Below are positions 49,334 to 57,788 of a stretch of 64,000 nt of DNA, one piece after another. The number at the start of each line of letters is the position of its first letter. Position 1 is the stretch's first letter. The translations under genes and the position numbers were made by a program. The notes beneath the pieces were generated by a model. That model did not search any database, was not told where the DNA came from, and was given only the letters and a program-made list of their open reading frames with translations. This DNA comes from Streptomyces diacarni (GTDB lineage: Bacteria; Actinomycetota; Actinomycetes; Streptomycetales; Streptomycetaceae), in contig NZ_QOIN01000043.1 of the NCBI RefSeq assembly GCF_003323715.1, forward strand, positions 310,001-374,000, given 5' to 3'.

Positions 49334-50580
49334 ATTCCCCCTACTCTCCGCCCACGCGCCGCGTATTCCCCTACGCGCGCCGCAAGTTGGCGGGGCCCGT
49401 TCTCTCCCCCTGGCGGGGCGGGCGCGGTGAGGCGTCGGGGCGGCCGCCCGTGCGGCTGACCGCCACCCTGTGCCGGGCCGAGGACGAGTTCGCTGAGCTG
49501 GCCGAGGAGTGGGACGGGCTGCGGGCACGCAACCGCTCGGCCACCCCGTTCCTCAGCCACGCCTGGCTGGCCTCGTGGTGGCGCGCCTACGGCCGGCGGG
49601 GCAGGCTGCGGGTCGTCCTGGTGCGCGAGAACGGCCGTCTGGTGGCCGCCGCGCCGCTGATGCTCGTCCACCGGCCCCTGCCCGCGCTGGTCACGCTCGG
49701 CGGCCAGATCTCCGACTACCAGGACGTGCTGCTCGACGACAGCTGCCCCCGTGCGGCCGACGCGCTCGCCCGCGCGCTGTACGCGGCGTCCCGTACCGCG
49801 GTCGTCGATCTGCGCGAGGTGCGTCCCGGCGGGGCCGCCGAACGCCTGTACGCCGCCTGGCCCGGGGTGCGGCACCGGCTGACCGACTCGGTATGCCTGG
49901 AGTTGCCCGGCGTTCCCATGGACGAGATGCTGCAGCGGCTCGCCCCCGCCAGCGCCAAGCGCACCCGGCGCAAACTGCGCCGCATCGACGAGCTCGGTAT
50001 CGAGGCCCACGACGTGACGGGGGACCGGGTACCGGAGTCGGTGAGCACCATGCTGCGGCTGCACGAGCACCAGTGGCGGGGCCGCGGCGTGACCCCCGAA
50101 CACGTGCGGCCCCGCTTCGGCGCCCACCTGGTGGGCGCCGTGGAACAGCTGGTGGCCAGTGGGGACGCGGCGGTGACGGAGTACCGGCTCGGTGGCCGGG
50201 TCGCCGCGTGCGACGTCGCCCTCGTCTCCGCCGACCTGGTGTGCGGCTACCTGTACGGCGCGGATCCCGCGCTGCGCGACCAGCGGGTGGACATCGCGAC
50301 CATGCTGCTGCGGCACGACGCCCACTTCGCGTCGGCCACCGGGCGCGGCACCCTGAGCCTGCTGCGCGGCACCGAGCCGTACAAGCTGCGCTGGCAGCCG
50401 GTGACCGCGGCCAACCGGCGCTACCTGCTGGCCCGCCCGCAGCTGGCACCCGCGCTGGAACTGCTCGCTGCGAAGGCGGCGGCCCGCGAGGCAGCGGCCC
50501 GCCTGGTGCGCGAGCGCGGCGCGGCGGCGCGGGTCCGCACGCTGCTCGACCGCGCGGCCGCGCTCCGGCCGCGCACGTGA
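49330..50580 (+). CDS. BioF2/FemAB-like GNAT acyltransferase
   Basis: This 416-residue protein has the BioF2-like (tandem GNAT) pattern: FAELAEEWDGLRARNRSATPFLSHAWLASWWRAYG at the start and AAAPLMLVHRP, DEMLQRLAPASAKRTRRKLRRIDELG mid-protein. Near the C-terminal third lies YLYGADPALRDQRVDIATMLLRHDAHFASATGRGTLSLLRGTEPYKLRW, a well-conserved signature. It probably attaches an acyl or aminoacyl group to the polysaccharide or its precursor. GTG 49330 overlaps the Wzz-like stop, so it is the last gene of the overlapping operon. Confidence 0.88.
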   Translation: MNSPYSPPTRRVFPYARRKLAGPVLSPWRGGRGEASGRPPVRLTATLCRAEDEFAELAEEWDGLRARNRSATPFLSHAWLASWWRAYGRRGRLRVVLVRENGRLVAAAPLMLVHRPLPALVTLGGQISDYQDVLLDDSCPRAADALARALYAASRTAVVDLREVRPGGAAERLYAAWPGVRHRLTDSVCLELPGVPMDEMLQRLAPASAKRTRRKLRRIDELGIEAHDVTGDRVPESVSTMLRLHEHQWRGRGVTPEHVRPRFGAHLVGAVEQLVASGDAAVTEYRLGGRVAACDVALVSADLVCGYLYGADPALRDQRVDIATMLLRHDAHFASATGRGTLSLLRGTEPYKLRWQPVTAANRRYLLARPQLAPALELLAAKAAAREAAARLVRERGAAARVRTLLDRAAALRPRT

Positions 50581-50623
50581 CGGCATGACGGCGGGGCGGC
50601 GGCGGGCTTTGTTCCGGTGCGGG

Positions 50624-51946
50624 CTAGCCCGCCAGGGCGCGCAGCCAGTCGAAGCGGACGCAGTACTGGCCTACCGCCCAGCACCGCTCCCACCACGGGC
50701 GGGCCGGTGCCGGGGGCGCCGTGCCCGTGGCGGCGGGACGGGAGGGCCTCGACTGCCCGGCCTGGCGCGGCGGCTCGGTACCCGGGGGCCGGGTGCCCGG
50801 AGGGCGGGTGCTCGGGGGCGGGGCGGTGGGCGAGCCGCTGTGCCAGGGCGGCAGGGGCGCTTCCGGCTGCGCGAACAGCGCCATCCTGAACGTCTTGGCG
50901 GACGTCGGGTTGGCGCGGCACCGCCACACACCGTGCGGGCAGTAGTCGCTGATGGTCTGGTAGAGCGGCTTGTGCCGGTCCATCCAGGCGAGCATGGAGC
51001 GCACGTACTCGGCGTTGTCGCCGTTGCGGAACAGCCCCCACTCCGGGTAGGAGAGGGGCTTGTCGTGGCGGGCGGCGAAGTCGACGTGCGCCTGGAGCCC
51101 GTACGGCTCGCGCACCTGTTCGCCGAAGCTCATGCCCTTCGGCTGGTCGTAGGCGTCCATGCCGAGCACGTCGACGACGTCGTCGCCCGGGTAGCACGCG
51201 GTCCAGGGGATCGCGTCGCGGCCGCGGCTGGGCGCGAAGTCGAAGCGGAACCGCTGCCCGTCCACCGCCCGCATGGTGGTCACGATGCGCCGCCAGTACG
51301 CCTTCCAGGCGCGCGGGTCCGGCGCGCAGCGATGGGTGTAGGTCGTGCCGTTCATCTCCCACCCGAGCACCACGACGGTGTCCGCGAGCTGGGCTCGGAC
51401 GAGATTCCGGGCCAGTGTGCGGAAGTGCGCGTCGAACCCGCCCGCCGCGCCCTCGCGCAGCAGGGCGCGCACCCGTGCGTCGTCCAGCCGCGCCTCGTTG
51501 CGCGCCTGCATGGGGACGTTCAGCACGAACAGCCCGGTGGGATCCGCACGCCGCCAACGCGCCCAGGGCGCGAGGAACCCCGGCTGCCCCTCGATGTCGG
51601 ACCACAGCCGGCCCGGCAGGTAGGTGTGCCCCACTCGCAGCTTCGTGCCGCCGAGCCACCGCTCCATCTCCGCCATGCGGCGCACGCCCTCGGGGCCGGA
51701 GCCGAGGAACGCGCCGAGCGCGCGGCCCGACGGCGTGGACGCAGCGGCAGCCCCGGACGGCCGGGCGGACGGCGGGCGCGCCGGCTCGCGCTCCTGGGGC
51801 GCACCCGGACGGAGTCCGGACTCCCGTTCGGCGACCGGCAGCACCATGCAGGAGGCCAGCAGCACCGTGCACGAGGTCAGCAGCACCGCGGCGACGACAC
51901 CTGCGCGCAGGACCGCCCTGACCCGCCCGCGTCCGTCGCTGCGCAT
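50624..51946 (-). CDS. GH26-like secreted glycoside hydrolase, probable lipoprotein
   Basis: The 440-residue protein opens with a signal segment (GVVAAVLLTSCTVLLASCMVLP) whose LASC looks like a lipobox, so it is probably lipid-anchored. The catalytic region has LGWEMNGTTYTHR (acid/base Glu) and SYPEWGLFRNGD (nucleophile Glu), the pair expected of GH26 endo-mannanase-like enzymes, plus DVVDVLGMDAYDQPKG. It ends in a Pro/Thr linker and short terminal segment. It is antisense to the EPS operon and could trim or process the polymer. GGAGGAGCC precedes ATG 51946. Confidence 0.85.
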   Translation of the reverse strand: MRSDGRGRVRAVLRAGVVAAVLLTSCTVLLASCMVLPVAERESGLRPGAPQEREPARPPSARPSGAAAASTPSGRALGAFLGSGPEGVRRMAEMERWLGGTKLRVGHTYLPGRLWSDIEGQPGFLAPWARWRRADPTGLFVLNVPMQARNEARLDDARVRALLREGAAGGFDAHFRTLARNLVRAQLADTVVVLGWEMNGTTYTHRCAPDPRAWKAYWRRIVTTMRAVDGQRFRFDFAPSRGRDAIPWTACYPGDDVVDVLGMDAYDQPKGMSFGEQVREPYGLQAHVDFAARHDKPLSYPEWGLFRNGDNAEYVRSMLAWMDRHKPLYQTISDYCPHGVWRCRANPTSAKTFRMALFAQPEAPLPPWHSGSPTAPPPSTRPPGTRPPGTEPPRQAGQSRPSRPAATGTAPPAPARPWWERCWAVGQYCVRFDWLRALAG

Positions 51947-52062
51947 GGCTCCTCCTGGCCGCCTGTGGCCCCCGGCGCGTGTCCGCTCGTCCGCCGGTCG
52001 ACATTCCTGATGATCTGTCAGCGGAATTCTCACCCCGCCCACCCGCCCCGCGTCTGAAGGAC

Positions 52063-53502
52063 ATGCCCCTCATGCCGTCGTTCGCCACGGACGTGCCAGC
52101 GCTGCTGCTGAGACTCGACCCGAACCCGTACCACCACGGCACCCTGGGCGCCGCCAGATCGCTGGGGCGCGTCGGCGTCGAGGTGCACGCGCTGCTCGGT
52201 ACGGACCCGGGCCCGGTGGCCAGAACCCGCTATCTGCACCGGCTCCACACGCCGGTGCGGTGGTCGGCCGCGGGCGCCGCGGGAACGCCGCCGGACGGCG
52301 AGCTGGAGCGGGCGCTGCTGGGGGCGGCCCGTGCCATCGGCAGGCCCGCCGTCCTCGTCCCGCTCGACGACCACGGGGCCATCGCCGTCGCCCGCCTCGC
52401 GCCCCGGCTCGCCGGGCACTGTCTGCTGCCGTCCGTCGCGCCCCGGCTGCCCGCCCAGCTGGCCGACAAGGCGGAGTTGGCCGCCCTCTGCGACCGCGCC
52501 GGCGTTCCCCACCCGCGCACCGTGCTGCCCGGCAGCGCGGCCGAGGCGGCCCGCGAGGCGGCGGCCCTGGGCCTGCCCGTGGTGGCCAAGTGGAGTCGCC
52601 CCTGGCTGCTGCCTCCGGGGCTGCGCAGCACCGCGCTGGTCCGCACGCCCGGCGAGGCCGCGCGGCTGTTCGCGCGGAGCGCCGAGGCCGGCAGCGCCCT
52701 GCTGTTGCAGCGCAGACTGCCCGACGGCCCGGGCGCCGACTGGTTCTTCCACGGGTACGCGGCCGAGGGCGGACGGCTCCTGGCCTGCGGCGCGGGACGC
52801 AAGGAGCGCTCCTGGCCCCCGCACACCGGCCTGACGGCGGTCGGCACCTGGCTGCCCAACCCGGCTGTCGAAGCGGCGGCGGCGCGGCTGACGGCCCGGC
52901 TGGACTACCGCGGCATCCTCGACCTGGACTTCCGGCTCGACCCGCACACCGGCGTCCACCACCTGGTGGACTTCAATCCGCGGCCCGGCGCCCAGTTCCG
53001 GCTGTTCACCGACGAGAACGGCGTGGACGTGGTCCGTGCCCAGCACCTGCACCTGACCGGCCGCCCGGTGCCGGCCGCGCGCGCCAGCCCCGGGCGCACG
53101 TACGTCGTGGAGAACTACGCGGTCCTCTCCGCACTGCTGGGCCGGACCCAGGATGCGTCCTTCGGCCGTACGGGCCGCGTACGGCGGGCGCGCGGGCCTG
53201 TGGAACGCGCCTGGTTCGCCGCCGACGACCCGCTGCCCTTCGCCGCCATGGCGGCGGGCTGGCTGGCACGCTGCCTGCGCGAAGGGCTGCGCCTCGGTCG
53301 CCCGCGCCTCGGCCCCCGGCACCGGAGGAAGCAACGGCTGCGGGGGCTGCGCGCGCGCCGGGCAGTGGTGCCGCGGCCCGCGGCCTCCGCCACGCCTCCG
53401 GCCCGCGCCGCGCGGGCCGCACCCGCACCACCGGCCGCGCCGGCTCCACCGCACCGGCCGTCGCCCGCGCCGGACCCGGGCTTCCTGGCCGCCGACTCCT
53501 GA
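52063..53502 (+). CDS. ATP-grasp domain carboxylate-amine ligase-like protein
   Basis: Residues about 1-110 resemble a preATP-grasp fold: LLLRLDPNPYHHGTLGAARSLGRVGVEVHALLGTD. ATP-grasp motifs follow: LADKAELAALCDRAGVPHPRTV, GLPVVAKWSRPWLLPPG (ATP-binding Lys), LLLQRRLPDGPGADWFFHGY and the metal region GILDLDFRLDPHTGVHHLVDFNPRPGAQF. The C-terminal 80 residues are Arg then Ala/Pro rich. It forms an amide, thioester or phosphate-activated bond with an unknown acid. ATG 52063 has GAAGG 2 nt upstream; ATG 52072 has better spacing. It pairs with the FAD gene 123 bp downstream and with the polymer cluster. Confidence 0.82.
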   Translation: MPLMPSFATDVPALLLRLDPNPYHHGTLGAARSLGRVGVEVHALLGTDPGPVARTRYLHRLHTPVRWSAAGAAGTPPDGELERALLGAARAIGRPAVLVPLDDHGAIAVARLAPRLAGHCLLPSVAPRLPAQLADKAELAALCDRAGVPHPRTVLPGSAAEAAREAAALGLPVVAKWSRPWLLPPGLRSTALVRTPGEAARLFARSAEAGSALLLQRRLPDGPGADWFFHGYAAEGGRLLACGAGRKERSWPPHTGLTAVGTWLPNPAVEAAAARLTARLDYRGILDLDFRLDPHTGVHHLVDFNPRPGAQFRLFTDENGVDVVRAQHLHLTGRPVPAARASPGRTYVVENYAVLSALLGRTQDASFGRTGRVRRARGPVERAWFAADDPLPFAAMAAGWLARCLREGLRLGRPRLGPRHRRKQRLRGLRARRAVVPRPAASATPPARAARAAPAPPAAPAPPHRPSPAPDPGFLAADS

Positions 53503-53625
53503 CGCCGCCTTCCCGCCGGACCGCTCACCGCGCCCCACCACCGGCAACACCCGCACAGCCCACCCTCCCCAGCATCCAGACCCCAGCTCCAAACCCCGCA
53601 ACGCCGCACAGAGAGAAGGAAACCC

Positions 53626-55074
53626 ATGTACGACCTCGTCGTGGTGGGCGCCGGCCCCTACGGACTGTCCGTCGCCTCGCACGCCGCAGCCGCCGGGCTC
53701 AACCTGCGGCTGCTGGGCAGACCCATGGCGTCCTGGCGGGACCACATGCCGCGCGGCATGTTCCTCAAGTCGGAGCCCGACGCCTCCGCGCTGTCCGACC
53801 CCTCGGGCGCCCACACCCTCGCCGGCTACTGTGCCCAGCGCGGTATCGAGGTCGCGCACGGAAGCCCGCTGCCGCTGGACACCTTCACCGAGTACGGCAC
53901 CTGGTTCGGCCGGAACGCGGCGCCGCCCGCCGACGAACAGACGGTGACACGGGTCTCCCCCTGCGTCGAGGGGTTCGTGCTGGAGACGGCGCAGGGCGAG
54001 CGGCTGACGGCGCGCGCCGTCGTCCTGGCCGTCGGCGTGCTGCCGTTCGCCCAGCGGCCACCGGCGCTCGGCGGTCTCCCCACCGAGCTGGTCACCCACA
54101 GCACCCACCACCGCGAGCTGAGCCGCTTCGCGGGCAAGGACGTGACCGTGGTGGGCGCCGGGCAGGCCGCGCTGGAGACGTCGGCGCTGCTGGCGGAGGA
54201 GGGGGCGCGCGTGCGCGTCGTCGCGCGGGCGCCCCGCATCGACTGGAACGCGCCGCCGCAGCCGCTGGCGCGCGGGCGGCTCACGGCTCTGCGCGACCCG
54301 CACAGCGCGCTGGGCACCGGCTGGCCGAGCTGGGTGTGGTCCCGGCTGCCGTCCGCGGTGCGGCGGCTGCCCGCTTCCACACGGCTGCACATCGCCCGCA
54401 ACGCGCTGGGCCCCGCGGGCGCCTGGTGGCTGCGGGAGCGCTTCGAGACGGCCGTGCCGACGCTCCTGGGCCACACGATCACGGCTGCCGACAGGACGGC
54501 GCCGGGTGTCCGCCGGGTCGGCGGCGTGCTGGGCGAACGGGTACGGCTGTGGCTGGCGGCGGCGGACGGGACGGCCTCCACCCTGGAGACGGACCACGTG
54601 GTGGCCGCCACCGGGTTCACCCCGGACCTGTCCCGGCTCGGCATGCTCGACTCCTCGCTGCGCGAGGGGCTGCGCCGGGTCGGCACGGGCGACGCGCCCT
54701 GGCTGGACGCGCGCTTCCAGTCCTCGTGCCCGGGGCTCTTCTTCGCCGGGCTGCTGACGGCTCCCTCGTTCGGGCCCGCGATGCGTTTCGTGCACGGGGC
54801 GTCCTTCACGGCACCACGGCTGCTGGAGGGGGTGCTGCAACACAGGGCCCAGACGGCGACGGCCGTCACGGGCGTGCCGGCCTCACCCGGCGCACGGGAG
54901 ACGGAGCGGCAGGTGGCGCGGGGACCGCTCGGCGGTCAGCGCCACACCCGGCCCGCTGCCGAGGCCCCGAGCGCTTCCGGGGACGGCACGGGGCGGCTGC
55001 CCGCGCCGGTCAGCGGGTCGAAGGACGCGCCGGAGGCGGTGGACGCGCGCAAGGGCGGCAGCCGGGCGGAGTGA
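53626..55074 (+). CDS. FAD-dependent oxidoreductase/monooxygenase-like protein
   Basis: The 482-residue protein has the FAD motif LVVVGAGPYGLSVASHAAAAG (7-27), MPRGMFLKSEPDAS, a second dinucleotide motif VTVVGAGQAALETSALLAEEGARVRVV (about 168-195) and the late ATGFTPDLSRLGML. It resembles flavin N- or Baeyer-Villiger-type monooxygenases, though the second motif could bind NADPH only. The substrate is unknown, and with the ATP-grasp gene it may act on an acyl or amino substituent of the polymer. The C-terminal 90 residues are low-complexity. GAGAAGGAAACCC precedes ATG 53626. Confidence 0.85.
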   Translation: MYDLVVVGAGPYGLSVASHAAAAGLNLRLLGRPMASWRDHMPRGMFLKSEPDASALSDPSGAHTLAGYCAQRGIEVAHGSPLPLDTFTEYGTWFGRNAAPPADEQTVTRVSPCVEGFVLETAQGERLTARAVVLAVGVLPFAQRPPALGGLPTELVTHSTHHRELSRFAGKDVTVVGAGQAALETSALLAEEGARVRVVARAPRIDWNAPPQPLARGRLTALRDPHSALGTGWPSWVWSRLPSAVRRLPASTRLHIARNALGPAGAWWLRERFETAVPTLLGHTITAADRTAPGVRRVGGVLGERVRLWLAAADGTASTLETDHVVAATGFTPDLSRLGMLDSSLREGLRRVGTGDAPWLDARFQSSCPGLFFAGLLTAPSFGPAMRFVHGASFTAPRLLEGVLQHRAQTATAVTGVPASPGARETERQVARGPLGGQRHTRPAAEAPSASGDGTGRLPAPVSGSKDAPEAVDARKGGSRAE

Positions 55075-55105
55075 ACGGGCGCCCCGACCGGACCGCCATC
55101 CAGCC

Positions 55106-55132
55106 GGGCCGGTCGGGCCGGTCGGGCCGGTC
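55106..55132. repeat. 9-bp tandem repeat GGGCCGGTC, three copies, between convergent genes
   Basis: Perfect copies at 55106, 55115 and 55124. With CGGGCG and GACCGG at 55077-55091 they can pair into a terminator-like structure between the flavoprotein and DUF genes. Confidence 0.6.
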
Positions 55133-55138
55133 GCCCGC

Positions 55139-55645
55139 TCAGCGCCCCGGCTTGCTCTCGTAACGCGCGTCGACGTCCCGAGTGTCGGCGCTCTGGAGTT
55201 CGGTGGCGAGGTGATGCACGGTCACCAGGTCGTGCATCATCGTGCGGGTGCGGTCCCTGGGCATCTCCGCCTCCCGCGAGACGTCCTCCAGGCTGACCGC
55301 CTCGCCACCGTGCTCCTCCTCGGCCGTGACCAGGGCGCGGAAGACCTTTTCGTGCTCCTGCGAGTAGCCGGGCCTGCCCCGCCCCTGGTACGGGCTGCGC
55401 GGCTCCGCCGGGCCGGCCCCGCCGCGCGGCGCCGGGCTGGGGGCCTCCGCGCTGTGGCCCTGCTTGCCCTGCCGCTGGGCCAGCATCTCCTCGTCCTGCC
55501 GCGCGGACGGGCCCGCGCGGTGGGCGCGCTGCTTGGACGCTCCCGTCGTCACGCTGCGGGCGCTGGGCGGTTCCTCGTCGCGGTGGGCCTTGTGTGCCGC
55601 GGCGCGCCGCTGTTCCTCGTCGCCTTCGACCTTCTTGCGCACCAT
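55139..55645 (-). CDS. Uncharacterised hydrophilic protein with a C-terminal helix-turn-helix-like region
   Basis: The 168-residue protein has an N-terminal ~90 residues that are basic, glutamine-rich and low complexity (KAHRDEEPPSARS, RQDEEMLAQRQGKQG). The C-terminal 70 residues look folded: YSQEHEKVFRALVTAEEEHGGEAVSLEDVSREAEMPRDRTRTMMHDLV, a possible winged-helix. I do not recognise a named family. Start ATG 55645 has a strong GAGGGAGGACC site. It is the last gene of the co-oriented small-protein group 56533-55139, 92 bp after the DUF2795 gene. Confidence 0.65.
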   Translation of the reverse strand: MVRKKVEGDEEQRRAAAHKAHRDEEPPSARSVTTGASKQRAHRAGPSARQDEEMLAQRQGKQGHSAEAPSPAPRGGAGPAEPRSPYQGRGRPGYSQEHEKVFRALVTAEEEHGGEAVSLEDVSREAEMPRDRTRTMMHDLVTVHHLATELQSADTRDVDARYESKPGR

Positions 55646-55737
55646 GAGGGTCCTCCCTCGCATTCCTGGTGGGTGCCGGGCTGGGCTGGGCTGCCGTGTC
55701 GCGTGCGGTGTGCGGGTGCCTGCTCAGCGGTCCGGGT

Positions 55738-56061
55738 TCAACGGTCGAGTTCGTCCTCGACCGGCGGTTTGGGCGCCTCGCGCAGGTGCTGCGACTGCCC
55801 GTGTCTGCCGCCCTGTCTGGCCTGCTCGGCGCGTTGTGCGGGGCTGAGGTCGAGGTCCGAGTCGGGGTCCACGCGGACGGAGCGCGCCACCTCTTCGCGG
55901 TTGGCGTACTCCTCGGGTGGGATACCGCGCAGTGCGACGCGGACCTCGCCCGAGGCGCCGGATTCCGACGCCGCCCGCATCAGCTCGTCCTTGTCCGCCG
56001 GAAAATCCACGTCGCCGAGTGCGGCCAGCACCTCGTCGACGGTGGTGTGCGCAGTGCTCAT
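55738..56061 (-). CDS. DUF2795-domain protein
   Basis: This 107-residue protein has the DUF2795 pattern: VDEVLAALGDVDFPADKDELMRAASESGASGEVRVALRGIPPEEYANREEV at residues 8-60, followed by an acidic, Gln-rich tail. DUF2795 proteins are small, often in stress-linked actinobacterial operons, with no proven function. It lies 55 bp downstream of the DUF2267 gene in the same direction. ATG 56061 has a modest site (GAAAGGCAGCGAGC). Confidence 0.82.
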   Translation of the reverse strand: MSTAHTTVDEVLAALGDVDFPADKDELMRAASESGASGEVRVALRGIPPEEYANREEVARSVRVDPDSDLDLSPAQRAEQARQGGRHGQSQHLREAPKPPVEDELDR

Positions 56062-56116
56062 GCTGCTCGCTGCCTTTCTGAGCCGACGCCTTCGCCTGCC
56101 GTCCGCACGGCTCGGC

Positions 56117-56533
56117 TCAGCTTCCGGCGGTGCCGGTGCTGCCCGAGAACAGGACGGAGGCGAGTTCCTCGTCGAGTGACTGGCGGATGCGTTCGGTCAA
56201 CGCGCCCTGCGTGGCCTCCTCCAGCAGTTCGACGACCGTGCGGGCCTCGTGGACGGCCTTGGGCGGGTCCGTCCTGGCACGCCGCGCCACGCGGTCGAAG
56301 AACTCGTGGCGGTCCATCCGCACGCCGGTGACGGGTTCGTCGGGAGCGAACTCCACTCTCCGCAGGTGCTCTCCCAGCTCGGTGGGGAGCTGCGCGGCGA
56401 GCTTCTCCGCCATCGGCGCCGGGATGCGCTCCGCCAGCGTCTCCAAGGTGGCCCGCGTTCCGGCTTCCGCCGCTCCTCTGCTGTTCAGGTGGGCCCGTGC
56501 CTGCATCTGACCGATGAACTCGTCGTGCTGCAT
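56117..56533 (-). CDS. DUF2267-domain protein
   Basis: This 138-residue protein covers most of a DUF2267 domain: MQHDEFIGQMQARAHLNSRGAAEAGTRATLETLAERI then APMAEKLAAQLPTELGEHLRRVEF and RMDRHEFFDRVARRA with VELLEEATQGALTERIRQSLDEELASVLF. The domain consists of two similar helical halves and is frequent in environmental stress regulons. GTGACGTGAGCGAGGTGAACG precedes the ATG; the ribosome site is AGGTGA. No catalytic residues are evident. Confidence 0.88.
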   Translation of the reverse strand: MQHDEFIGQMQARAHLNSRGAAEAGTRATLETLAERIPAPMAEKLAAQLPTELGEHLRRVEFAPDEPVTGVRMDRHEFFDRVARRARTDPPKAVHEARTVVELLEEATQGALTERIRQSLDEELASVLFSGSTGTAGS

Positions 56534-56773
56534 AGCCGTTCACCTCGCTCACGTCACTCAAGCGGTCCAACGCGCGTCGCTTTCCAGCATGCGCGCCGCT
56601 CGCACGGGTCGCACATCGGCCGCGAGCCCCTCCGGCCGCGGGCCCTCACGCGCGCCGTGCGGCCGTTCACGTCGGCACGGCGGCGGCGACCCGACGGCGG
56701 GGCGCCCGGCGCGCCGCGCACCACCGGGCTGCGGCCCGCTGGGGAAGGAGACCGCACGGGCCGCCGCGCGGCG

Positions 56774-57012
56774 GTGCCGCACCCGGATCTGACGAACCTG
56801 CCGGACGCGGCCCAGGTCGTGGACCAGCTCGCGGACGGACTCGGCCGGACCGACGTGCTCGTCAAGACGCCGGGGCCGGCACCTCCGCTCCGTTCCTCGA
56901 CCTGGACTTCGGCTCGGTGCGCGAGGTGAAAGGGGGCGGCGTAGGTGACCGGCGCGTCGTGGGCGGTGGACGGCGGCATGCTGCGAATGGGCCCGCAGGC
57001 GGGCTCGCACCT
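56774..57012 (+). pseudogene. SDR-family (glucose-1-dehydrogenase-like) pseudogene, two remnants
   Basis: The 564-bp gap holds two pieces of an SDR gene in one direction. At 56774-56865 the frame reads HPDLTNLPDAAQVVDQLADGL and TDVLV, the nucleotide-fold strand 4-5 region. A frame change is needed for APFLDLDFGSVREV (to about 56928). At 56945-57012 the terminal segment reads VTGASWAVDGGMLRMGPQAG. The N-terminus (GxxxGIG loop) and the catalytic Tyr-Lys region, about 140 residues, are missing. It is a relic without function. Confidence 0.65.
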
Positions 57013-57097
57013 GCCTCGACGACTCCTGGCGCCGCCCCTGAGCGGCGGCGGCCGGTCCGGGGGCGGGAGCGGGGGCCTCAGCCCGGGAAGGCGGCCC

Positions 57098-57652
57098 TCA
57101 CAGCTCGCGCACCACCCGGGCCGGGTTTCCGACGGCCAGGACGCCGGCCGGCAGGTCTCCCACGACCACGGAGCCGGCCCCGACGACGGTGTCCGAGCCG
57201 ATCGTGACCCCGGGGCAGACGATGACCCCGCCGCCGAGCCACACGTTGTCGCCAAGGGTGATGGGCACCGCCTTCTCCCAGCCGGCCCGGCGCCGCTCGG
57301 CGTCCAGCTCGTGGGTGGGCGTCAGCAGCTGCACGTTGGGGCCGATCTGCCCGTGGCGCCCGATGGTGATGGGCGCGGCGTCCAGGAAGACGGCGCCGAA
57401 GTTGATGAAGGTGTGGGCGCCGATGGACAGGTAGGTGCCGAAGTCGCAGCGGAACGGCGGCCGGATGGTCACGCCCTCACCGAGCTCGCCGACCAGTTCG
57501 CCGAGTATCCTGCGGCGCTCGGCGGCCGGCGCGGTGTCCGCGGCGTTGTAGGCCGCGCACAGTTCGGCGCGCCGCTGGCTCGCCGCTTGCAGCTCCTCGT
57601 CGTCGGGGATGTACCACTCCCCCGCCAGCATGCGGTCCTTGTTCTCGCCCAC
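57098..57652 (-). CDS. Maltose/galactoside O-acetyltransferase (left-handed beta-helix)
   Basis: This 184-residue hexapeptide-repeat protein opens GENKDRMLAGEWYIPDDEELQAASQRRAELC (family N-terminal helix). It has IRPPFRCDFGTYLSIGAHTFINFGAVFLD, catalytic His in LLTPTHELDAERR, and IGDNVWLGGGVIVCPGVTIG-like turns ending VGNPARVVREL. It transfers acetyl from acetyl-CoA to a sugar hydroxyl. GTG 57652 has AAGGA 5 nt upstream. Isolated gene; no sugar operon partner is adjacent. Confidence 0.92.
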   Translation of the reverse strand: MGENKDRMLAGEWYIPDDEELQAASQRRAELCAAYNAADTAPAAERRRILGELVGELGEGVTIRPPFRCDFGTYLSIGAHTFINFGAVFLDAAPITIGRHGQIGPNVQLLTPTHELDAERRRAGWEKAVPITLGDNVWLGGGVIVCPGVTIGSDTVVGAGSVVVGDLPAGVLAVGNPARVVREL

Positions 57653-57788
57653 AAAGGTCCTTCCGGCGCGGTGAGCAGTTCGGTTCCGTCCGGGTGACAC
57701 TCTCGCAGACCTGTTCGGCGACGGGCGCGGCATGCCCCGGGATTCTTCCGGCAACGCTCATCGCGTCTCCGGCCGAACGCCCGTGCCG

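Noticed and set aside
52030..54843. 937-codon open frame opposite the ATP-grasp and FAD genes
   Set aside because: Antisense shadow of two clear genes with no recognisable domain.
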